Assembly (NCBI GenBank): GCA_964423705.1
Contig: CAYRGA010000108.1
Span: forward strand, 1 to 5,958
Direction of reading: 5' to 3'
Length of the DNA: 5,958 nt
Origin: CAKSIN01 sp964423705
Lineage (GTDB): Bacteria; Bacillota; Clostridia; UMGS1810
The notes under the pieces are model-generated. The model did not search any database. It was not told the origin of the DNA and saw nothing but the letters and a program-made list of their open reading frames with translations. Position 1 is the first letter of the stretch, and the number at the start of each line of letters is the position of its first letter. Positions 1-5,958 of this stretch are shown here, in pieces. A program made the position numbers and the translations under genes.

Positions 1-86
1 CGATCATGAATGCAGTTAAGACTGATGACACAATTAAGACATCAATCATGAATGCAGTTAAGACTGATGACACAATTAAGACATCG
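1..86 (+). repeat. 42-nt tandem repeat, left-edge array
   Basis: Bases 3-44 and 45-86 are the same 42-nt unit, differing only at the last base (a versus g). A third copy begins at 87 but diverges after about a dozen bases. Bases 1-2 match the end of the 45-86 copy, so the array continues to the left of the window. Each unit encodes 14 residues, I-M-N-A-V-K-T-D-D-T-I-K-T-S. Shifted in register it aligns with the Phe-rich unit of the 531-1176 array. Confidence 0.9.
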
Positions 87-2961
87 ATCATGAATGCAAT
101 TAAAAATGCCGGTTCGCTGAGAGATGAAATCAAAGAAGCTATATCTACAAATCCTGAAATAATGGATAGCATAAAGACAGAAGCAAAAGCATCATTGAAG
201 GAAAATCTTGAATTTAAGTCTAAATTGCAAACGTGGTTAAGTGACCAACTAATTTCTAATGTTGCACTTAAAAATGATGTTAAGACCAAATTCACCAATG
301 ATAGGGATCTCACACGTGCATTGATGGAAACAATGGGTATATTTGACAATACAACGGTAGATTATTATATTGACGGTATACTGGCAGCTAGTGACATGGA
401 AGCAATAAATAATGATATCAGTGAGTATTTTGATAATAATGCAAAAACATTATTTGATGATAATTTTGATGCATTTTATGACTCATATTTTGATGACATG
501 TATGATGATTATTTTGATGAGTTTAGTTCGGATGAGGAAATTTTTGGCTTAACATTTAATGAATTTATATCATATGACGATAACTTTAAACAAGCATTTG
601 ATAAATTCATTGAGAATGACGACAACTTCAAGCAGGCATTTGATGAATTTATAACAAATGATGCAAACTTTGAGCAAGCATTTGATAAATTCATTGAGAA
701 TGACGACAACTTTAAGCAGGCATTTGACGAATTTANNNNNNNNNNNNNNNNNNNNNNNNNNNNNNNNNNNNNNNNNNNNNNNNNNNNNNNNNNNNNNNNN
801 NNNNNNNNNNNNNNNNNNNNNNNNNNNNNNNNNNNTAACAAATGATACAAACTTTAAGCAAGCATTTGATAAATTCATTGAGAATGACGACAACTTCAAG
901 CAGGCATTTGACGAATTTATAACAAATGATACAAACTTTAAGCAAGCATTTGATAAATTCATTGAGAATGACGAAAACTTCAAGCAAGCATTTGATAAAT
1001 TCATCGAGAATGATGACAACTTTAAGCAGGCATTTGACGAATTTATAACAAATGACGACAACTTTAAGCAGGCATATGATGAATTTATAAAGAATGATGC
1101 AAACTTTAAGCAGGCATTCAAGAAATTTATAGAGAATGATACAAATCTTGAAACAGCATTTGAGCAGTTTGTAAATGACAATGAAAGATTTAATGCTTTC
1201 TATGATGACTATGTTTCATCAAATCCGGAACATTTTGATGATTTGTTTGATAAGTATTATTCTGAAAATACCAAGGAGCTTGTTGAGGATGCTTACAATA
1301 ACGTGTCGCTTCAGCCTACAGTTAAAAAATACATTAAAACATATGTCGAAGCAATGATTGACAAGTATCTTAATGATACATTTGATACAAGCGAAGCCGG
1401 ATTAAAAGACGTTATCGATGACATCATGGAAAATGATGTTCCCGGATATATCAGAGATGAATATGCAGCCGGCGGAGCTATCAAAACTAAAATTGATACA
1501 CTCATAGAGTCAAATGCATCAAGGGTTATCGATGATTATAAGAATAATACACTGACAGCTGCAGAAAAGGCACTTATTGATGAAGAAATCAAGAAATATG
1601 CAAATAAGATTGCAGATTCTTATGTTGACGGATCTATTGACGCTACAACCAAAAACTTCATTGATAATGCAATTGATGATTACATTGAAGGCGTAATCAA
1701 TGATTTCATCAATGATGTGAACAGAGATGATGTACGCGAATTAATTACCGAGTATGCGGATAAGGCTATCGAAGCATACAAGGATACACAGGCGTACAAG
1801 GATTTGATAAACATCTTCAAAAACGAAGAGGATTACATTAAGATTAATAAAGACAATGTTTCCATGATTCGCGCGATTGCCACAGCAGTGAGTGCATATG
1901 ACTTCAATAAGATTAACAATGATTTCCTTATTCCGCATTTCGGCGATGCTTATGTTAAGCTTGTCGACCTCGTGGGCAAGAGCTATATCGAGGGCTATGT
2001 AAATGATGCGATAACTTCGTTTGCAAACGGTTTGAAAGAGCAGTGTGATAGAGTTGATGAGGATGTCGCTAACGGAAACACTACTTCCGTATATGAATAT
2101 CCGGCAGCACTTTCGACTACTGTAAACTATATTGGTGATGTGCTCTACCACTTCTATGACAGAGCAATGAACAAGGTAGTTAACAAAGCACAGAGCATGG
2201 ATGTGTTTAAGTACAGTGAGAACACATATTTGCAGAACTTGTTGAACAGAAATCTCCTTGATGATATATTCTTTAACGGAGATATCTCACAGGCAAGCGG
2301 AAATAAGAGCGGCTACAAATTCAAAAACGGCTTTATAGATTATTATAACGGTGTTTTGAATGAGCTTATACTTGCACACGATGCATTCGTATGGTACGGT
2401 ACACTCTCCGATGCTCAGATTATGGATGTACTTACAAGATATGCGGAGATTACAGCTAAATTCGCAAATAAAGCCAACGACATCGTTATGGACTTTATCG
2501 AGAATGAGGAGCTTCCTAGGGGCTGGACTCTTGATAAGCTTCTTGATGTAAATCACAGAATCGAAAGCTTGTACAACACGTACGAAGAACAAATCAATAA
2601 GCTTCTTGACTTGTATGCAGAATACCTTGACAGAGATTACAGCGTACTTCCGGGACATGTGGACGTGCAGATAACGGACGGTGAAGATTTCTATACGGTA
2701 TTTAAGATTCTTTTGGAAAATGCTGACCCTGCATTTACCGTAAATTCTGCATTCGGTACACTGTTTGATGCTAATTACTTTACAAAATATCCTAAGGCAC
2801 AGAAGGTAGTAGATAAGATACAGTCTTATAAATACGTACCGGAATATTCACAGTATAGATACAACATCGACGCTTACAAGGGAACTGTTTCTTCAAAAAC
2901 CGTAAGGGGTATTGAGACAGGAAACATCACAGTTGACTTAAGAAGATATTTGGCAAGATAA
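1..2961 (+). CDS. Giant acidic 14-residue-repeat protein, 5'-partial, interrupted by assembly gap
   Basis: I do not recognise a named family. The frame is open from base 3 (the first two bases complete a Ser codon) to the N run, and resumes one phase over at 836, ending with TAA at 2959-2961; about 952 residues are visible. The ATG at 6 is not the start, because the window opens inside a repeat array. The protein is built on a 14-residue unit, roughly N-D-D-N-F-K-Q-A-F-D-E-F-I-T, with hydrophobic residues at unit positions 5, 9 and 13 and an Asn-Asp or Asn-Pro pair at each boundary. This suggests short capped helices or a helical rod. Units are near-identical at 3-86 and 573-1176 and degenerate elsewhere. 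The last ~550 residues are non-repetitive and mostly helical in character. It is very acidic, with almost no Cys, and no transmembrane segment or LPXTG-like anchor is visible. The SLH gene downstream suggests a cell-surface role (inference). Confidence 0.85.
531..1176 (+). repeat. 42-nt tandem repeat, central Phe-rich array spanning the gap
   Basis: Units start at 531 (divergent), 573, 615, 657 and 699 (cut by the gap), then 841, 883, 925, 967, 1009, 1051, 1093 and 1135 (divergent). Two subtypes alternate: one ends F-D-K-F-I-E and the other F-D-E-F-I-T, giving an 84-nt higher-order period. Bases 657-735 and 841-919 differ at only three positions. Units become less alike towards both edges, as expected if central copies are homogenised by recombination or slippage. 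Confidence 0.92.
736..835. other. 100-N assembly gap inside the repeat array
   Basis: Exactly 100 Ns, a conventional placeholder for a gap of unknown size. The base before it (735, A) is codon position 1 of the Ile codon ending a repeat unit, and the TA after it (836-837) supplies positions 2 and 3 of the same repeat position. The true missing length must therefore be a multiple of 3 and most simply a multiple of 42, including zero. Because 100 is not a multiple of 3, the frame appears shifted across the gap; this is not a biological frameshift. Confidence 0.95.
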
Positions 2962-2971
2962 TCAAAAATAT

Positions 2972-3000
2972 AAATGGGTGGGTAATTTACTCACCCATTT
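2972..3000 (+). terminator. Intergenic 13-bp hairpin, weak terminator or processing/attenuation element
   Basis: Bases 2972-2984 pair with 2988-3000 around a 3-nt ATT loop. There are thirteen pairs, one of them G-U (2981 with 2991), with a GC-rich core GGGTG/CACCC. It starts 10 bases after the stop of the giant repeat gene. The 3' side runs into ATTTATTTAAAC rather than a clean T tract, so termination may be partial. I see no promoter between it and the SLH gene, which fits readthrough or transcript processing. Confidence 0.7.
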
Positions 3001-3011
3001 ATTTAAACAAC

Positions 3012-3017
3012 GGGAGG
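3012..3017 (+). promoter_or_regulatory. Ribosome binding site that decides the SLH gene start
   Basis: GGGAGG lies one base upstream of the ATG at 3019 but seven bases upstream of the in-frame ATG at 3025. Only the second spacing is normal, so translation should begin at 3025, which also gives a signal peptide starting M-K-K. Confidence 0.8.
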
Positions 3018-3024
3018 GATGAAT

Positions 3025-4473
3025 ATGAAAAAAATTATTTCACTTTTACTGGCATCTGCCATGACTATCGGTTCCGCTTGTGTAAGCTTTGCCGATACCG
3101 TTAAATTCAGCGATATTGATGCCGAGAGCGAGAGCGGCAAGGGCATCTACAAGCTGGTCGATGCAGGTATAATAAACGGCTATGAGGACGGTACATTCCG
3201 CATCGCGGCAAACCTCACCAGAGCAGAGCTCTGCAAAATGATAAACAAAACCTTCGGCTTTAAAACCATGGCTGACAATATTTTTGTTGATGTAAGCACG
3301 GCGGATTGGTATTATCTGGAGGTTCTTACAGCGATAAGCGCAGGATATATTAATGGCTTTGAGGATGCTACATTCCGAGGTGACGATAATGTTTCCCGCG
3401 AGCAGGTATGCGCTATATTAAACAGAATAATCAATAGAAAATCGGATAAAACGGTGGCCGTTTCCGACACAGTTTCCGATTGGGCAGAGGCTGATGTTAA
3501 AAATATCATTGCCCTCGGTTATTTCCCGCTTGAAGAAGGCGGTAAATTCCGCGCTGAGGCTGACATTACCAGAGGAGAGCTTGCGGCGGCATTGGTTATA
3601 ATTGTAGATCAAAAGGCTGCAGAGGAAAAAAAGGATGATAAAACAGATGCATCGGGTACGACGGATGCAGATAAGAAGGATGATAATAAAAACAATTCAT
3701 CAAACAGTGGTTCAAGTTCGGGTGGTTCAAGCTCAGGTGGCTCAAGCTCGGGTGGTTCAAGCTCAGGTGGTTCAAGCTCAGGTGGCTCAAGCTCGGGTGG
3801 TTCAAGCTCAGGTGGTTCAAGCTCAGGTGGCTCAAGCTCGGGTGGCTCAAGCTCGGGCGGTTCAAGTTCCGGCGGTTCAAGTTCGGGCGACTCCGATTCG
3901 GATGACAGCGGTGATGCTCCAACTGAAAATATCAATCAAGAAAAGATTGACGATGTAATTGCCAAAATCGATGCAATAGGCGAGATAACAAAAAATGAAT
4001 TGGACAATAATAAATCCGCCATCAGCAAAGCCGAGGCGGCATACAAAGCATTGAACGATGCAGAAAAAACACATGTCACAAACTACGATACCCTTACTGC
4101 CGCAAAGGAAAAATATGCTGCGGTAGAGGCTGAGTTAAGTGCCGAAATATGCAACAACCTCACCAATACACTGGCTGATATGGAAAGCAAAATCTCAGAT
4201 GAAATAATTTTGTTTGATGCTAAGGGTACAGAAATCGCTCAGTATTTCATAAAGGATATCACCGAAACTTTGGCTGCCGCAGAAGAGGGTACTATCGTTA
4301 CAAATACATATGTGCGCACTACCTATGCCGAGGATATAAACAGTGTTAAAGCACTGATAAACGAAATGACCAATGAAGAAAAGGCATCGTTTAAGCAGGA
4401 GCTTTACAAGCTTAATACAGTATCGTTGATATATTTGTCGAAATACTTTGAAATCAATATAGATTACATCTAA
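3025..4473 (+). CDS. Secreted SLH-domain surface protein with GSSSG linker
   Basis: A 482-residue cell-wall-associated protein. Residues 1-23 are a signal peptide (M-K-K, hydrophobic core, cleavage after S-F-A). Three SLH domains follow at about 27-78, 87-135 and 146-193. Their motifs are L-T-R-A-E (64-68), V-S-R-E-Q and I-T-R-G-E; TRAE-type motifs contact the pyruvylated secondary cell-wall polymer in known SLH proteins. SLH2 keeps I-N-G-F-E-D, whereas SLH3 lacks the usual G-Y-x-D-G loop (it reads F-P-L-E-E-G-G). A charged Lys/Asp stretch (196-222) leads to twelve GSSSG units (229-288) and an acidic tail. Residues ~308-368 resemble the three-helix modules common in clostridial surface proteins (I-D-A-I-G, A-Y-K-A-L, T-N-Y-D-T-L). 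Residues 369-482 are not recognised. Its exported partner or ligand is unknown. It lies 63 bases after the giant repeat gene and ends in a strong terminator. Confidence 0.93.
   Translation: MKKIISLLLASAMTIGSACVSFADTVKFSDIDAESESGKGIYKLVDAGIINGYEDGTFRIAANLTRAELCKMINKTFGFKTMADNIFVDVSTADWYYLEVLTAISAGYINGFEDATFRGDDNVSREQVCAILNRIINRKSDKTVAVSDTVSDWAEADVKNIIALGYFPLEEGGKFRAEADITRGELAAALVIIVDQKAAEEKKDDKTDASGTTDADKKDDNKNNSSNSGSSSGGSSSGGSSSGGSSSGGSSSGGSSSGGSSSGGSSSGGSSSGGSSSGGSSSGGSSSGDSDSDDSGDAPTENINQEKIDDVIAKIDAIGEITKNELDNNKSAISKAEAAYKALNDAEKTHVTNYDTLTAAKEKYAAVEAELSAEICNNLTNTLADMESKISDEIILFDAKGTEIAQYFIKDITETLAAAEEGTIVTNTYVRTTYAEDINSVKALINEMTNEEKASFKQELYKLNTVSLIYLSKYFEINIDYI
3709..3888 (+). repeat. 15-nt tandem repeat encoding 12 x GSSSG
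   Basis: Twelve consecutive 15-nt units each encode exactly G-S-S-S-G. Units differ only at synonymous positions (GGT/GGC, TCA/TCG/TCC, AGC/AGT). Units 4-6 and 7-9 are identical 45-nt blocks, so the array has a 45-nt higher-order period; units 2-3 match the last two members of that block. It forms a flexible linker between the wall-binding SLH domains and the C-terminal module, and is prone to copy-number change. Confidence 0.95.
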
Positions 4474-4480
4474 TATCGGA

Positions 4481-4512
4481 AAATACCGCCGTATTATCGG
4501 CGGTATTTTTTT
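4481..4512 (+). terminator. Strong rho-independent terminator after the SLH gene
   Basis: A perfect 11-bp stem (4481-4491 with 4498-4508) closes a 6-nt TATTAT loop. The core is CCGCCG/CGGCGG, and a run of seven Ts (4506-4512) follows. It begins 7 bases after the SLH stop codon and should insulate the recombinase gene from upstream transcription. Confidence 0.95.
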
Positions 4513-4537
4513 GCTGTGTTGCGAATATTCTATATGC

Positions 4538-4543
4538 AGGAGG
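4538..4543 (+). promoter_or_regulatory. AGGAGG ribosome binding site upstream of the recombinase
   Basis: A perfect AGGAGG lies 11 bases upstream of an ATG at 4555, which opens a six-codon frame, and 28 bases upstream of the recombinase ATG at 4572. It is too far away to serve the recombinase start directly. The recombinase frame cannot start earlier because of an in-frame TGA at 4563-4565. Confidence 0.6.
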
Positions 4544-4554
4544 CGAAATTAAGT

Positions 4555-4575
4555 ATGCGTGGTGAAAAGCTATGA
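4555..4575 (+). CDS. Six-codon leader ORF overlapping the recombinase start
   Basis: ATG at 4555 encodes M-R-G-E-K-L and stops at TGA 4573-4575, which overlaps the recombinase ATG at 4572 in an ATGA arrangement. It uses the good AGGAGG at 4538-4543, while the recombinase ATG has no clear ribosome site. This fits translational coupling by stop-restart. The alternative is that the sequence M-R-G-E-K-L was once the recombinase N-terminus and a single-base change split it off. No function is assigned to the peptide. Confidence 0.35.
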   Translation: MRGEKL

Positions 4576-5444
4576 GATATGCGGCTTACTGCAGAGTATC
4601 TACAGGAAGTGATGAACAGCTCAATTCGTTAAAAAACCAAAGATACTTTTTTGACGAATATGTTCAAAAAAGACAGGATATACTGGTGAATGTCTATGCT
4701 GACAGAGGAATAAGCGGAAAAAGCATGCAGAAAAGGACTGAGTTTTTAAAAATGCTTTCCGACAGCGAAAAGGGTTTATTTGATGCGGTTTTAGTGAAGG
4801 ATATAAGCCGCTTTGCCAGAAATACGGTGGATTTTCTCAACGGAATACGTCTTTTGAAAAGTAACGGTGTAGATGTAATATTTGTAGGTGCTAATCAAAA
4901 GGTAATAGGTGAATCCGAATTTGTACTCACAGTATTTGCGGCACTGGCACAGGAGGAGTCATGCGGACTTTCCAAAAAAATTATTTTCGGCAAAAAGCAA
5001 GGCGCAAAAAATGGACGAGTTCCTAATTTGATATACGGTTATGAAAAGCTTAATACATATGAGCTTAAGATAAACGAAGCGGAGGCGGACACGGTACGCA
5101 TGATATTTGATATGTATGCGAACGAAAATATCGGACTTCGCAAAGTTGCCGACAGGCTTAACGACTTAAAAATTCCATCCAAGCTCGGCGGCAGCTGGAG
5201 CGGTAAGACGGTGCGTCGAATTATAGCGAATCCGTTGTATACGGGAATACTGATAAACAATAAAAGCGAAACTGTAGATTTCATATCGGCAAAAAGACGG
5301 GATATACCGCCTGAGGAGCAGTACAGGCATATTCGGAATGAATTGCGGATAGTTGATGAAGATACTTTTAATAAGGCGAACCGACGATTGGCGGAAAACA
5401 GTATCAAGTCACGTAAAAAAGCTGACACACACAGAAGTGGTTGA
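4572..5444 (+). CDS. Large serine recombinase, C-terminally truncated
   Basis: A site-specific DNA recombinase of the resolvase/invertase superfamily, which cuts and rejoins DNA through a phosphoserine link. The catalytic domain occupies about residues 1-135: Y-C-R-V-S-T at 6-11 gives nucleophile Ser10 and Arg8, and I-S-R-F-A-R-N gives Arg80 and Arg83. D-R-G-I-S-G (44-49) is also typical. A long helix leads to a recombinase domain (about 140-270), with Y-G-Y at 155-157, G-G-S-W-S at 206-210 and N-P-L-Y-T-G at 220-225. Full-length relatives are usually near 450-550 residues and continue into a Cys-containing zinc ribbon and coiled coil. This one stops at residue 290, before any zinc ribbon, and its last residues run into the next reading frame. 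Catalytic residues are intact, but DNA-site choice and synapsis control are probably impaired. Only the ATG at 4572 is available as a start. Confidence 0.9.
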   Translation: MRYAAYCRVSTGSDEQLNSLKNQRYFFDEYVQKRQDILVNVYADRGISGKSMQKRTEFLKMLSDSEKGLFDAVLVKDISRFARNTVDFLNGIRLLKSNGVDVIFVGANQKVIGESEFVLTVFAALAQEESCGLSKKIIFGKKQGAKNGRVPNLIYGYEKLNTYELKINEAEADTVRMIFDMYANENIGLRKVADRLNDLKIPSKLGGSWSGKTVRRIIANPLYTGILINNKSETVDFISAKRRDIPPEEQYRHIRNELRIVDEDTFNKANRRLAENSIKSRKKADTHRSG

Positions 5445-5820
5445 CCCCATTTGCCTCGCTGCGAAGATAACTGAGCCGACTGAAACCTGTTGCTGTTGCG
5501 GTGAAATTGACGTTAATTCCATTCCTGAAAGCATATGCAGAGTTTTCGACGATGTGATAGTGGATAACAGCAATATAAGAAAAGTATACGTTACTCTGGG
5601 CTTATTCACCATTGTACGGCTTGAAAGGGATGTACAGCTTCTTATACCGGTGATTGACTATTGTATTCCTCAGAAGGAGTGCGTAACATCGACCGACAGC
5701 GACCCGTGTGACTTCTTTGAAAGGCTTCGTTTCCCGGTTGATGAATTTTTTCCGCCGGAAAAAAAGCATTTTGACAGCTTGGAGCCCGACAGACGCGATT
5801 GCTGTTGTAATAATGATTGA
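5437..5820 (+). CDS. Cys-rich spore-coat-like protein, apparently 5'-truncated at the recombinase junction
   Basis: About 127 residues from a GTG at 5437 to TGA at 5818-5820. It carries 12 Cys, including C-C-C-C near residue 18 and C-C-C at the C-terminus. The core has alternating hydrophobic, strand-like segments such as V-Y-V-T-L-G-L-F and L-L-I-P-V-I-D-Y-C-I-P, followed by F-P-V-D-E-F-F-P-P. The style resembles small clostridial coat-like proteins of unknown mechanism; this is recollection, not a search result. The frame stays open upstream to a TTG/ATG at 5353/5356, but that part is an out-of-frame reading of recombinase DNA. There is no ribosome site before 5356 or 5437. I infer that the native 5' end and promoter are missing and that the recombinase now abuts the gene. 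It overlaps the recombinase stop by 8 bases in another frame. Coding status is likely real in origin; expression is doubtful. Confidence 0.55.
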   Translation: MVDPICLAAKITEPTETCCCCGEIDVNSIPESICRVFDDVIVDNSNIRKVYVTLGLFTIVRLERDVQLLIPVIDYCIPQKECVTSTDSDPCDFFERLRFPVDEFFPPEKKHFDSLEPDRRDCCCNND

Positions 5821-5836
5821 TTTATCGAAAAAATAT

Positions 5837-5876
5837 AAGCTGTGGGATGAAATATTCCACAGCTTCTGCTCTTTTT
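5837..5876 (+). terminator. Rho-independent terminator after the coat-like gene
   Basis: Bases 5837-5848 pair with 5854-5865 (12 pairs, one G-U) around a 5-nt GAAAT loop. The lower stem is the perfect AAGCTGTGG/CCACAGCTT. A T-rich stretch ending in five Ts (5872-5876) follows a few bases later. It lies 16 bases after the stop codon, as expected for the native 3' end of the coat-like gene. Confidence 0.8.
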
Positions 5877-5907
5877 GGGAATATTTCATAAAAAAATATA
5901 AAAATTC

Positions 5908-5958
5908 TGTATATAATTTTCTCAAATAACACTTTACAACTTTAGCACGATAAAGTAT
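5908..5958 (+). promoter_or_regulatory. Possible start of a downstream control region, cut by the window end
   Basis: The AT-rich stretch after the terminator has a perfect TATAAT at 5912-5917 but no good -35 at standard spacing. Further on, TTTACA (5933-5938) could be a -35 whose -10 would begin at 5956 and is cut off. A perfect 6-bp inverted repeat, ACTTTA (5939-5944) and TAAAGT (5951-5956), lies just after it. TTAGCAC at 5942-5948 also matches seven of nine bases of the left half of a CIRCE (HrcA) operator. No gene is visible here. Confidence 0.25.

Noticed and set aside
6..8. ATG at 6 as the start of the giant repeat gene
   Set aside because: It is the Met codon inside the I-M-N-A-V-K repeat. 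Bases 1-5 already match the preceding repeat unit, so the frame comes from further upstream.
573..1176. CRISPR array
   Set aside because: Repeats are contiguous 42-nt coding units with no unique spacers, and they keep one protein frame.
570..1181. Minus-strand ORFs through the repeat array and the GSSSG linker
   Set aside because: They are long only because the complementary strand of a low-complexity repeat lacks stops. They have no plausible domain or ribosome site, and they mirror the repeat.
658..2961. Separate gene starting at 658
   Set aside because: Before the gap this frame is an out-of-phase reading of the repeat. Only the part after 835 is real, and it continues the upstream frame once the N-gap artefact is removed.
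3019..3021. ATG at 3019 as the SLH protein start
   Set aside because: It leaves only one base after GGGAGG. The ATG at 3025 has normal spacing and gives the typical M-K-K signal peptide.
4513..4537. Promoter for the recombinase (TTGCGA near 4519)
   Set aside because: No -10-like hexamer occurs at a usable distance; the region 17 bases downstream is the ribosome site.
5353..5436. N-terminal extension of the coat-like protein from TTG 5353 or ATG 5356
   Set aside because: This stretch is recombinase coding DNA read in the wrong frame, has no ribosome site and does not resemble the rest of the protein.
5400..5460. A clear recombinase attachment site (long imperfect palindrome)
   Set aside because: Only short GTCA/TGAC matches are visible. 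No convincing ~40-base dyad can be defined from one junction alone.

Overview
The window looks like a chromosomal or metagenome-assembled contig from a Gram-positive, probably spore-forming Clostridia-type Firmicute. The evidence is A+T-rich coding DNA, strong GGAGG-type ribosome sites, a three-SLH-domain surface protein, a large serine recombinase of Firmicute type and a Cys-rich protein resembling clostridial spore-coat-like proteins. Every credible gene is on the + strand.

Bases 1-2961 are the 3' part of a very large gene for an acidic, Asn/Asp/Phe-rich, apparently helical repeat protein. The gene enters from beyond the left edge. It is built on a 14-residue (42-nt) repeat: near-identical copies at the left edge, a divergent stretch, a second homogeneous array at 531-1176, and then a long non-repetitive C-terminal region. 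A 100-N assembly gap (736-835) lies inside the second array and artificially breaks the reading frame; the flanks show that one gene crosses it.

Bases 2962-4512 hold a hairpin, then a secreted SLH protein: signal peptide, three SLH domains that should bind the cell-wall polymer, twelve exact GSSSG linker units, a three-helix-type module and an unrecognised C-terminal domain. A perfect 11-bp terminator with a T7 tract follows. No clear promoter separates this gene from the giant gene, so the two may be expressed together as a surface-structure pair (inference).

Bases 4513-5958 carry a large serine recombinase of only 290 residues. It ends just where the zinc-ribbon domain should begin, and runs directly into a Cys-rich coat-like reading frame in another frame that has no ribosome site or convincing start of its own. 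This is a truncation/fusion junction: a decayed element, an assembly join, or the edge of an intervening element like those inserted in sporulation genes. A hairpin terminator follows, then an AT-rich stretch that may begin the control region of the next gene.
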